A stretch of 12,553 nucleotides of DNA from Actinoplanes liguriensis (GTDB lineage Bacteria > Actinomycetota > Actinomycetes > Mycobacteriales > Micromonosporaceae). A program made the translations under genes and the position numbers. Positions 1-6,933 of this stretch are shown here, piece after piece (position 1 is the first letter of the stretch; each line of letters starts with the position of its first letter). Under the pieces are notes generated by a model. It ran no database searches, was not told where the DNA came from, and saw nothing but the letters and a program-made list of their open reading frames with translations. The stretch spans positions 33,132-45,684 of the forward strand of contig KL571203.1 in assembly GCA_000715855.1 (NCBI GenBank). Reading direction: 5' to 3'.

Positions 1-1477
1 ACTCGCGCGTGATCACGTCCCGCCACAGCAGGCCGTCGCCGTCCGACATCGCCCGCCACGAGCGGGCCAGCTGGTCGGTGGCCTCGTGGACGCGGCGCAC
101 GACATCCGGGGTGAGCGAGCCGGGGGCGATCGTCGGGACCGGCGCGGCGGGCGCCTCGGAGAGCCCGGCGCAGCGGCCGATGATCTCGTGGAGACTGGCG
201 CCGAGCGGCGGGCGGGTCTCGTTCATCGCGTACGCGAAAGAGGTCAGTTTCTCTCGTCGCTCGCGAAGCGAGCCGCGGTCGACCACCGGGCCCTCGCCGG
301 GAATCTCGGGCGCCTCGTCGACCGCCGCGGCGAGCAGCGTCGCCACCTCGCGGCGCCCGGCCTGCTGCCCGTGCAGCTCCAGGATGTAGCGGTCCAGCCC
401 GGCCTCGGCGAGGCGGTTGCGGACGACGTCGAGCGCGGCGACCTTCTCGGAGACGAACAGGACCCGCTTGCCGGCGTGCAGCAGCGCCCCGATCATGTTC
501 GCCACGGTCTGCGACTTGCCGGTCCCGGGCGGGCCGTCCATCACGAAGCTCTGCCCGGCGAGGGCGGCGGCGACGCAGGCGCGCTGCGAGGAGTCGGCGT
601 CCAGGACCAGCGGCACGTCCTCGGGCGGGGCCAGCCGGTCCACCTCCTCCGGCCGGATCGGGGTGAACTTGAACTGGTCGGTCTGCCGCCGGGGATCCGT
701 CGTGGCCAGCGCGCGGATCACCGGATGGGCGAGGATGCGCTCCTCGTTCTCCTGCAGGTCGCGGTAGATCGCCTCCTTGTGGAAGGTGAGGCAGGTCAGG
801 ATCACCGACCGTTCGATGTGCCAGCCGTGCCGCCGGGCCACGGTGTCGGTGAAGTCCGACCAGAACCGGTCGGCGTTCAGCTCGGCGCCGGGCTCCAGGC
901 CCTTCACCGCGATGCCGGCCTGCCGCAGGCGCAGCGTGAGCGCCGGGTTCAGCACCGGCTCCTCGTCGCGCAGCCGCAGCTCGGGCAACTCCCCCAGCTC
1001 GCCGGTGACCAGCTCGGCCGGGAGCAGCAGCAGGGGGCTGGCGTAACTGCGGCTCTCGGGGCCGGCCGCCTCGCCGTCGGCGTCCTCGTCGTCGGCCGGC
1101 CGCCAGTGCAGCAGGCCGAGCGCGAGGTGCAGCACGGAGACCCCGCGGTCCAGGTATTCCTGCTGGCCACGGCGTTGCATCCGGCGCAGCAGCGGCCCGA
1201 GCGAGCGTTCCGGGACCTCGGTCCGGAACGTTCCCTCCGCCGCCGTGCCGCCGGGGCCGGTGAGGGCCGCCCGCGCGCCGCGGGTCAGTGCCGTGACGAT
1301 CTGATCCGGCTCCGGCGAGGTGATCTCCAGCAGGTCGGCGTTGCCGCCCGCGAAGTTGATCAATCGGTTGTTGTCACCGAGGTCGACCAAACTCTCCCGC
1401 CAGGCCCGGAGCGCCGCGTGCACACCGGCACGCGCCGGCCTCGGCTCGGGCCGGTCATCGTCAAGCCGGGGTCCCAT
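1..1477 (-). CDS. DUF4011-type superfamily 1 helicase/ATPase, partial (N-terminal 492 residues)
   Basis: This gene starts at an ATG (1475-1477) and runs off the left edge, so its stop is not seen. Residues 26-42 read WRESLVDLGDNNRLINF, which matches the conserved N-terminal signature of the DUF4011 family (W-x-x-x-L-x-D-L-x-x-x-N-x-L-x-N-F). Residues 315-324 are a P-loop, GPPGTGKSQT, preceded by DSSQRACVAAALAGQSFVMD, a Q-motif-like region typical of AAA_11 superfamily 1 helicases, and followed by KRVLFVSEKVAALDVV, the usual motif Ia region. Family members are normally well over 1000 residues, with further helicase motifs and often a C-terminal DUF3320 or nuclease domain; that part lies outside the window. 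The likely role is nucleic-acid translocation or unwinding; the substrate is unknown. Some DUF4011-helicase-nuclease fusions have been reported as anti-phage proteins, but nothing visible here proves that role. It is probably unrelated to the polysaccharide genes and marks the locus edge. Only a weak ribosome site (GGGG) precedes the ATG. Confidence 0.85.
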   Translation of the reverse strand, partial: MGPRLDDDRPEPRPARAGVHAALRAWRESLVDLGDNNRLINFAGGNADLLEITSPEPDQIVTALTRGARAALTGPGGTAAEGTFRTEVPERSLGPLLRRMQRRGQQEYLDRGVSVLHLALGLLHWRPADDEDADGEAAGPESRSYASPLLLLPAELVTGELGELPELRLRDEEPVLNPALTLRLRQAGIAVKGLEPGAELNADRFWSDFTDTVARRHGWHIERSVILTCLTFHKEAIYRDLQENEERILAHPVIRALATTDPRRQTDQFKFTPIRPEEVDRLAPPEDVPLVLDADSSQRACVAAALAGQSFVMDGPPGTGKSQTVANMIGALLHAGKRVLFVSEKVAALDVVRNRLAEAGLDRYILELHGQQAGRREVATLLAAAVDEAPEIPGEGPVVDRGSLRERREKLTSFAYAMNETRPPLGASLHEIIGRCAGLSEAPAAPVPTIAPGSLTPDVVRRVHEATDQLARSWRAMSDGDGLLWRDVITRE

Positions 1478-1494
1478 GCCCCGATTGCACCAGT

Positions 1495-1529
1495 GCGAAA
1501 GGCTTTCGCGCTGGAGAACGGCGTTCTCC
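1495..1529. promoter_or_regulatory. Pair of adjacent perfect palindromes upstream of the helicase gene
   Basis: Two inverted repeats lie side by side. The first, at 1495-1509, is GCGAAAGGCTTTCGC: 7-bp arms around one base. The second, at 1513-1529, is GGAGAACGGCGTTCTCC: 7-bp arms around three bases. They sit 18-52 bp upstream of the helicase ATG and downstream of the dehydratase stop. They could be operator half-sites for the helicase promoter, or the second could act as a terminator stem for the dehydratase transcript. Neither is followed by a clear T-run on the minus strand, so a classical intrinsic terminator is not supported. Confidence 0.4.
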
Positions 1530-1541
1530 GTCTTTGTCGGT

Positions 1542-1659
1542 TTCCGGAAGCCGGTCCGCACTCACCGCAACACCGAGGCGGACGCCGGGGCCGGCGCCTC
1601 TTCCGGGAGCCGGACCGCACTCACCGCAACACCGGGGTGGACGCCGGGGCCGGCGCCGC
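1542..1659. repeat. 59-bp tandem duplication spanning the 3' end of the dehydratase gene
   Basis: Unit 1 (1542-1600) and unit 2 (1601-1659) are abutting direct repeats with about six mismatches by eye; both contain CGCACTCACCGCAACACCG and GGACGCCGGGGCCGGCGCC. Unit 2 contains the last 12 codons and the TGA stop (1621-1623) of the dehydratase gene. Unit 1 is a degenerate copy lying just past the stop; in another minus-strand frame it also encodes a tail ending VLR-stop. Because 59 is not a multiple of three, the downstream copy is not in frame with the gene. Confidence 0.8.
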
Positions 1660-3411
1660 GCAGACCTCGGCCAGCCGGGCGATCTGGATCGCGGTGTCCG
1701 CGGGCACCGACAGTGGCCGCAGGTGCACCGGGTCCAGCGGCGGCACGGCCACGTGCGAGATCAGCGGATGGAACGTCCGCCAGTCCACCTCCCCGGCACC
1801 GAACAGCGTCTCGGCCAGCTTCTCCCCGGGCCGCAGCCCGGTGAACTCGATCGGGATCTGCTTCCGGGACAGCGCCACCATCTGCCGCGCCACCTCGGCG
1901 ATCCGCACTGGCGCGCCCATCTCCAGCACCAGCGCCTCGCCGTCCAGCCCGATCGACGCCGCCTGGATCACCAGGTGGACGGCCTCCTGGGTGGTCATGA
2001 AGTAGCGGGTCACGTCCGGATGGGTCACGGTCACCGGCCCGCCCTCGGCGATCTGGGTGCTGAACGTCGTGAAGACCGAGCCCCGGCTGCCCAGCACGTT
2101 GCCGAAGCGGACGCTGAGGAACGTCCCGGGCCGCCGCCGCGCGGTCCACGCCGTGAGCCGTTCGGTGATCCGCTTGGAGAAGCCGAGAACGCTGGACGGG
2201 TCGGCCGCCTTGTCCGTGGAGATGTTCACGAACCGCTCGACCGACTCGGCCGCCTCCAGGACGTTCAGCGTCCCCAGGACGTTGGTCTTGACCGCCTCCG
2301 CCGGGTGCCGCTGCAGCAGCGCCAGATGCTTCAGCGCGGCCGCGTGGAAGACCACCTGCGGCCGGCGGGTCCGGAAGATCTCCCGGATCCGGGGCCCGTC
2401 GCGCAGGTCGGCCAGGATCACCCGGGGATCGTCCAGGTGGGCCCGCGGATCGATGGACAGCTGGACCGCCAGCAGCGACGTCTCGTCCCGGTCCAGCATC
2501 ATCAGCTCGGCCGGGCGGAAGTGGTGGATCTGCCGGCACAGCTCCGACCCGATCGACCCGCCGGCCCCGGTCACCAGGATCCGCTTGCCGGTCAGGAAGC
2601 CGCCGATCGAGGTGAGGTCGGTGTCGATCTGGTGGCGTCCGAGCAGGTCGGTGACCTGCACCTCGCGGATGTCGCCGACCTCGACCGGGTTGGCCATCAG
2701 CTCGCTGACCGACGGCACCACCTTGAACGCCGCCCCGGCCGCGGTCGCCCGGTCCCGCACGTCGCGGACCAGCGCCGCGTCCGCGTTGGCCACCGCGAAG
2801 ACCACCAGGTCGACCCCGCTGCTCGCGAGGACGGCGGGGATGTCGTCGCGCGTGCCCAGGACCGGCACCCCGCGGAGGAACAGACGGCGTTTGCGGGGGT
2901 CGTCGTCGATCAGGCCGACCGGGACGTACCGGCCCGACGGATCGTGCAGCATCGAGTCGACCAGCAACTCGGCCGCGGAGCCCGCCCCGAACAGGATCAC
3001 CGGCGCGGCGCCGCGGGGCCGGCGGCGCCGGGAGAGCCGCACCCGCCGCGCGTAGCGGACCCCGAGCATCAGGACCAGCGCGACCGAGCCCCCGACGGGC
3101 GGCAGGCCGGGCGGGATCGGGTGCCGCGAGAGCAGCAGGTCGACCGCGGTCAGCGCGAGCGTCACCAGGACCGTGGTGAACGAGACGGCCCGGATGTCGT
3201 CGAAGCCGCCGAACCGGTAGCGGTCGCGGTAGAGCCCCCGGGTGTGGCCGACGGTGGCCTGCAGCGCGACGGCCAGCAGGACCACGGCGAGGGCGCCGGC
3301 CAGGTGGCGGCGCTGCGGGGCGAGGTCGTACCGGGCGAGGACGGCGGCGAGCAGGCCGGCCAGCCACGCGGCGCCGTCCACGAGAAGCGGCAGCAGGCGA
3401 ACGGCCCTCAT
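1621..3411 (-). CDS. Membrane-anchored nucleotide-sugar 4,6-dehydratase, FlaA1/WbpM/PglF (CapD-like) type
   Basis: This 596-residue protein likely removes water from a UDP-HexNAc at C4-C6, the first step to amino-deoxy sugars. Numbering is from the ATG at 3411; a GTG at 3420 would add three residues. Four hydrophobic segments lie at about 5-27, 37-54, 75-95 and 105-120, as in long WbpM/PglF proteins. A first Rossmann-like domain carries GAGSAAE (142-148). The catalytic SDR domain carries the NAD-binding GAGGSIGSE (282-290) and STDK (398-401), whose Thr-Asp-Lys are the catalytic residues described for PglF. The SDR tyrosine position, Met in PglF, is Leu409 here, with the paired Lys at 413 (LGFSK). 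RPGEKL (527-532) is a conserved C-terminal motif of the family. Length is close to PglF and WbpM. It stands alone on the minus strand, divergent from the EPS operon. Substrate identity is inferred from the family. Confidence 0.92.
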   Translation of the reverse strand: MRAVRLLPLLVDGAAWLAGLLAAVLARYDLAPQRRHLAGALAVVLLAVALQATVGHTRGLYRDRYRFGGFDDIRAVSFTTVLVTLALTAVDLLLSRHPIPPGLPPVGGSVALVLMLGVRYARRVRLSRRRRPRGAAPVILFGAGSAAELLVDSMLHDPSGRYVPVGLIDDDPRKRRLFLRGVPVLGTRDDIPAVLASSGVDLVVFAVANADAALVRDVRDRATAAGAAFKVVPSVSELMANPVEVGDIREVQVTDLLGRHQIDTDLTSIGGFLTGKRILVTGAGGSIGSELCRQIHHFRPAELMMLDRDETSLLAVQLSIDPRAHLDDPRVILADLRDGPRIREIFRTRRPQVVFHAAALKHLALLQRHPAEAVKTNVLGTLNVLEAAESVERFVNISTDKAADPSSVLGFSKRITERLTAWTARRRPGTFLSVRFGNVLGSRGSVFTTFSTQIAEGGPVTVTHPDVTRYFMTTQEAVHLVIQAASIGLDGEALVLEMGAPVRIAEVARQMVALSRKQIPIEFTGLRPGEKLAETLFGAGEVDWRTFHPLISHVAVPPLDPVHLRPLSVPADTAIQIARLAEVCAAPAPASTPVLR

Positions 3412-3424
3412 GTCCGGCACTCTA
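3412..3424 (-). promoter_or_regulatory. Possible -10 element for leaderless transcription of the dehydratase gene
   Basis: On the minus strand TAGAGT occupies 3424-3419, preceded by TGC (extended -10 like), and is followed by exactly 7 bases before the ATG at 3411. Actinobacterial leaderless genes commonly show TANNNT about 7 bases before the start codon. No good Shine-Dalgarno sequence precedes either the ATG or the GTG at 3420, which fits a leaderless start. No convincing -35 box is visible, so this is a weak call. Confidence 0.35.
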
Positions 3425-3436
3425 GCAGGACAAAAG

Positions 3437-4888
3437 ATGATTAAAGCGGACTTTTTCGATACCGGAGAAGAGCCCCAGACGCCGCCATATCGTTGCCGCG
3501 TGGGCCCGCGCGATTACCTCCGTGTCGCCAGAAGGCACTGGTTGTTGCTGCTGGCCTCGGTGGCCGTCGCCCTCGGCGTGGCCCTGGTCGTGAACCTCAA
3601 CACCACACCGGTGTACGCGGCGCGGGTCACGTTCTTCTTCTCCACCCCGGGGGTCGGCGCGTCCGACCTCTACCCGGCCAGCATGTTCAACACCAGCCGC
3701 CTGTCCACCTACGCCAAGCTGCTGACCAGTGACGAGGTCGCCACTCCCCTGGCCGGCACGCCCGGCATCGACCTGACCCCGCAAGAGGTACGCGATGCGA
3801 TCTCCTCGGAGACCGTCGCGGACACGGTGATGATGGAGGTGAGCGTGGAGGATCAGGATCGCAACCGGGCCTTGTTGCTGCTCACCCGGGTCACTCAGCG
3901 CTTCCGGAACTCGGTCGAGGAGTTGGAGCGGCCCGCGCCGACCGAGCCGTCCACGGTCAAGGTCACCGTCGTCACCGGGCCGGCCCTCGACGAGGAGCCG
4001 GTGGCCCCGAACACCATGAACAACTTCGCGCTGGCCACGGTCACCGGGCTGGTGGTGGGCGCGATCGGCTCGGTGGGCCGGGAGGTGGCCGACCACACCG
4101 TACGGACCGGGGAGGCGCTGCAGGTGCTCACCTCGGCGCCGGTGCTGGCCCAGGTGCCGATGGACCCGGGCGGCCCGTTCGTCTCGTCGAGCACGTCGGC
4201 GCGGACCGAGGCGCTGCGGGAAGTCCGTACCCAGGTGCAGTGCGCGGCCGCCACCAACTCGGTGAAGACGTTGGCGGTGACGAGCGCTGTGCCCGGCGAG
4301 GGACGGTCCGCCACCGCGTGCGGGCTGGCCCTGCTCTTCGCCGAGGCCGGGCAACGGGTCCTGATCGTCGACGCCGAGCTGCGCCACCCACGGCTGGCCG
4401 CCTTCCTCGGACGGGAGGACGCGGCCGGGCTGAGCACCGTCCTGGACGGCACCGCGATGCTCGAACAGGTGCTCCAGCCCTGGGGCGCCGGGCTCTGGCT
4501 GCTCGCCAGCGGGCGTACCCCGCCCAACCCGAGCGAACTGCTCAGCTCACCGCGGATGACGGAGCTGGTCGACGACGTACGCAAGAAATTTGATGTGGTG
4601 ATCTTTGATTGCCCGCCACTGCTGCCGGTTACCGACGCGGCGGTCATCGCCGCCCGGGCCGACGGGACACTGCTCGTGGTGCGCGCCCGCCGGACCACGT
4701 CCACGCAGGTCACGCAGGCGATCCGGGCGTTGCACGCGGTCAACGCCTCCATGCTCGGCTGCGTGCTGAACATGGTCACCCACAAGGGCCCGGACGCGGT
4801 GCCGGCCTACGACACCTACCTGTCCGGCCCGAACCGCTCGAAGCCGCCACGCACCTGGGGCGGCTGGAAGATGCAGGCCGCGGCCTGA
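3437..4888 (+). CDS. Polysaccharide co-polymerase / BY-kinase-like protein (Wzz domain plus CpsD/CapB-type ATPase) with altered Walker A
   Basis: This 483-residue protein probably controls export and chain length of the polymer at the membrane. The ATG at 3437 is chosen because AGGA (3427-3430) lies 6 bases upstream; the open frame extends further back but only opposite the divergent gene. Residues 26-62 and 190-215 hold the two membrane segments of a Wzz-type domain flanking an extracytoplasmic region. The C-terminal half resembles bacterial tyrosine kinases: Walker A at 284-292 (AVPGEGRSA), Walker A' at 308-318 (VLIVDAELRHP) and Walker B at 387-399 (VVIFDCPPLLPVT). The invariant Walker A lysine is Arg290 (codon CGG), and the residue after Ser291 is Ala instead of the usual Thr. 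Only two tyrosines (458, 461) lie near the C terminus, not the usual Tyr cluster, so kinase activity is doubtful. It is the first gene of a five-gene operon. Confidence 0.9.
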   Translation: MIKADFFDTGEEPQTPPYRCRVGPRDYLRVARRHWLLLLASVAVALGVALVVNLNTTPVYAARVTFFFSTPGVGASDLYPASMFNTSRLSTYAKLLTSDEVATPLAGTPGIDLTPQEVRDAISSETVADTVMMEVSVEDQDRNRALLLLTRVTQRFRNSVEELERPAPTEPSTVKVTVVTGPALDEEPVAPNTMNNFALATVTGLVVGAIGSVGREVADHTVRTGEALQVLTSAPVLAQVPMDPGGPFVSSSTSARTEALREVRTQVQCAAATNSVKTLAVTSAVPGEGRSATACGLALLFAEAGQRVLIVDAELRHPRLAAFLGREDAAGLSTVLDGTAMLEQVLQPWGAGLWLLASGRTPPNPSELLSSPRMTELVDDVRKKFDVVIFDCPPLLPVTDAAVIAARADGTLLVVRARRTTSTQVTQAIRALHAVNASMLGCVLNMVTHKGPDAVPAYDTYLSGPNRSKPPRTWGGWKMQAAA

Positions 4889-4910
4889 TGATGATCACCG
4901 GAGCGCGATG

Positions 4911-5918
4911 ATGGAACTGCCCTACGTCTCGATCGTCATCCCGTGCTGGAACGAGGCCCGCTTCGTCGACGCCTTCCTGGACTCGGTGAAGGCGCAGACC
5001 TACCCGGCCGAGCGGATGGAGATCCTGCTCGTCGACGCGATGAGCGACGACGGCACCCGCGCGATCGTCCGCGACCACGCGCTGCGCGAACCGAACATCC
5101 GGCTGCTCGACAACCCCGGGCGCAGCCGGCCGGCCGCCCTGAACCGGGGCATCGCCGAGGCCCGCGGCGACGTCATCGTCCGGCTCGACGTGCACGCCGA
5201 GTACGAGCCGGACTACCTGCTCAAATGCGTGCACGGGCTGCTGCGCAACCCGGAGGCGGACAACGTCGGCGGGGTCCGGCGGCCGCTGCCGCGCGACGAC
5301 ACCGCGCTGGGCCGGGCGATCGCGGTCTCCACCACCGACATGTTCGGCGCGGGCGGGGCGCGGTACCGGACCGGCGTAGGCGGCCCGCAGTGGGTGGACA
5401 CCGTGTTCGGCGGCTGTTACCGGCGCACCGTGTTCGACCGGGTCGGCGTCTTCGACGAGCAGCTGACCCGGGCGCAGGACCGGGAGTTCAACCAGCGTCT
5501 GCGGGCATCCGGGGGCAAGGTCCTGCTCCTGCCGGACATCTCCAGCACGTACTACGCGCGCAGCGAGTTCCGCGAGTTCTGCTCGTGGACCTTCGAGGCG
5601 GGGTACTGGCCGTTCCGGGCGTCCCGGTCGGTCGGGCGGTGGATCGGGTCGTTCCGCAACGTCGTGCCGATCGGGTTCGTCGTCGCCCTGGGCCTGTCCG
5701 GGGCGCTGGCGCCGAAGAGCAGGCACGCCCGCTGGACCGCCGCCGGGATCGCCGGGCTCTACGGCGCCGCCGCGCTCGCCTCGGCCGGGCGGCTGGCCTG
5801 GCGCCACCGCGACCCGTCGCTGCTCGTCACGCTCCCGATCGTCTTCGCGACCACGCACGTCGTCTACGGGATCGGCTCGATCTGCGGCGTGCTCGATCCG
5901 GCGGCTCGGCGCGAATGA
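4911..5918 (+). CDS. Family 2 glycosyltransferase with C-terminal membrane segments, ExoA-like
   Basis: This protein likely transfers a sugar from an NDP donor to the lipid-linked repeat unit at the inner face of the membrane. Two ATG codons stand in tandem (4908 and 4911); GGAG at 4900-4903 is 7 bases from the second, which I prefer, giving 335 residues. Residue positions below count from 4908. The GT-A fold shows VSIVIPCWNE (7-16), LVDAMSDDGTR (41-51), GRSRPAALNRGIAEARGD (71-88) and DVHA (94-97), which takes the DxD place as DxHA does in ExoA-type enzymes; AQDREFN (189-195) is the acceptor-side acidic motif. Three membrane segments follow at about 250-268, 276-297 and 304-328. Its stop overlaps the ATG of the next gene (ATGA), showing translational coupling. 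Donor and linkage cannot be read from sequence. Confidence 0.92.
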   Translation: MELPYVSIVIPCWNEARFVDAFLDSVKAQTYPAERMEILLVDAMSDDGTRAIVRDHALREPNIRLLDNPGRSRPAALNRGIAEARGDVIVRLDVHAEYEPDYLLKCVHGLLRNPEADNVGGVRRPLPRDDTALGRAIAVSTTDMFGAGGARYRTGVGGPQWVDTVFGGCYRRTVFDRVGVFDEQLTRAQDREFNQRLRASGGKVLLLPDISSTYYARSEFREFCSWTFEAGYWPFRASRSVGRWIGSFRNVVPIGFVVALGLSGALAPKSRHARWTAAGIAGLYGAAALASAGRLAWRHRDPSLLVTLPIVFATTHVVYGIGSICGVLDPAARRE

Positions 5919-6922
5919 GCACCGTCCTGTACTACGACCGGGGGCGGGTCGCGCTGCACGCGATCCTGCGGGCCCTGCACGTGTCGGCCGGGGACGAGGT
6001 GGTGGTGCCGGCGTACACCTGCGCCGCGATGATCGAGCCGCTGCTGCGGATCGGGATCACGCCGGTCTACGCCGACATCGACCGCGCGACGCTGAGCCCG
6101 GTCACCGTCGCCGAGCACATCACCCCGCGCACCCGGGCGGTGATCGTGCAGCACACCTTCGGGTATCCGGCGCCGGTCGTCCCCCTCCCCGTGCCGGTGA
6201 TCGAGGACTGCACGCACATCGGGCCGGGCTCCGCCGAGGCGGGGACGCGGGGTGTCGCCGCGTTCCACTCCTACGGCTGGGGGAAACCCGTGTTCGCCGG
6301 CACCGGTGGGTCCGCGGTGGTGCACGACCCGGCGCTCGCCGCCGAGATGCAGACCCGGTACGCGATGTACACCACCCCGCCGGCCACGCGTGACCTGATG
6401 ACGGCCGCCCTGATCGCCGCCGATGCCGTGCCCCGGCGCTTACTTTGCGGCAAGTCAACGGTGATTCGTTTCGCGAACACGGATTACGGCTGGCGGATGT
6501 GCCGCACCGCCCAGCTCCGGCTCCCGGGGCGGATGGCGGCGGCGCGACGGGATCTCGGCGTACGGCGGAAGATCCTCACCGCGTACGAGCGTGGCCTGGA
6601 CCGGATCGGCGTGCGGCACCACCCACGCCCCGGGCCGGACGCGGTCCCGCTGCGTCTCCCGGTGCGCGTCTTCGGCAAGGACTCGGTGCTGCGCGAGGCG
6701 GCCGAGTGCGGCGTCGAGCTCGGTGGCTGGTTCCGCACCCCGGTCCATCCGCTCGCCGGCGACGACCTGGCGACCGCGCACTACGCGAAGGGGTCCTGCC
6801 CGAACGCCGAATGGGCCGCGAACCACCTGGTCACCCTGCCGATCCGGTTCGGTGTCCGGCCCGCGGACGTGCAGCGCGCCCTGCGCTTCTTCGAGCGGCT
6901 GAAGGCACGAGGCCATGTCTGA
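5915..6922 (+). CDS. Divergent DegT/DnrJ/EryC1/StrS-family PLP-dependent protein
   Basis: This 335-residue protein belongs to the sugar aminotransferase fold but is shorter and more divergent than the PglE-like protein at 11341-12471. Family signs are GDEVVVPAYTCAAMIEPL (26-43), PVYADID (50-56), VIEDCTHIGPG (95-105; Asp98 would hold the PLP ring nitrogen), HSYGWGKPVFAGTGGSAVV (118-136; Lys124 fits the PLP-binding lysine), and C-terminal GWFRTPVHP (271-279) plus CPNAEWAANHLVTLPI (295-310). The usual N-terminal GTxALxLAL loop is replaced by GRVALHAIL (10-18). The likely role is transamination of, or another PLP reaction on, a keto-sugar for the repeat unit; a non-catalytic or different activity is possible. 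The ATG overlaps the preceding stop. It carries the only in-frame TTA codon I found in the window (Leu176, 6440-6442), inside a short run of rare codons (TTA, CTT, TCA, ATT, CGT). Confidence 0.85.
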   Translation: MSTVLYYDRGRVALHAILRALHVSAGDEVVVPAYTCAAMIEPLLRIGITPVYADIDRATLSPVTVAEHITPRTRAVIVQHTFGYPAPVVPLPVPVIEDCTHIGPGSAEAGTRGVAAFHSYGWGKPVFAGTGGSAVVHDPALAAEMQTRYAMYTTPPATRDLMTAALIAADAVPRRLLCGKSTVIRFANTDYGWRMCRTAQLRLPGRMAAARRDLGVRRKILTAYERGLDRIGVRHHPRPGPDAVPLRLPVRVFGKDSVLREAAECGVELGGWFRTPVHPLAGDDLATAHYAKGSCPNAEWAANHLVTLPIRFGVRPADVQRALRFFERLKARGHV

Positions 6923-6933
6923 GCGCCGACCGC

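Noticed and set aside
1513..1529. Intrinsic terminator for the dehydratase gene
   Set aside because: The stem is only 7 bp and is not followed by a T-run on the minus strand, so I list it only as a palindrome.
86..2005. 639-codon plus-strand open frame
   Set aside because: It is antisense to the DUF4011 helicase gene, whose P-loop and family signature are clear on the minus strand.
1562..3367. 601-codon minus-strand open frame
   Set aside because: It runs in a different frame over the dehydratase, has no NAD-binding or STDK motif and reads as Arg/Pro/Gly-rich low complexity.
3242..3436. Upstream extension of the kinase-like gene to an ATG at 3242
   Set aside because: The extension is antisense to the dehydratase N terminus, has no Wzz-like sequence, and a proper ribosome site precedes the ATG at 3437.
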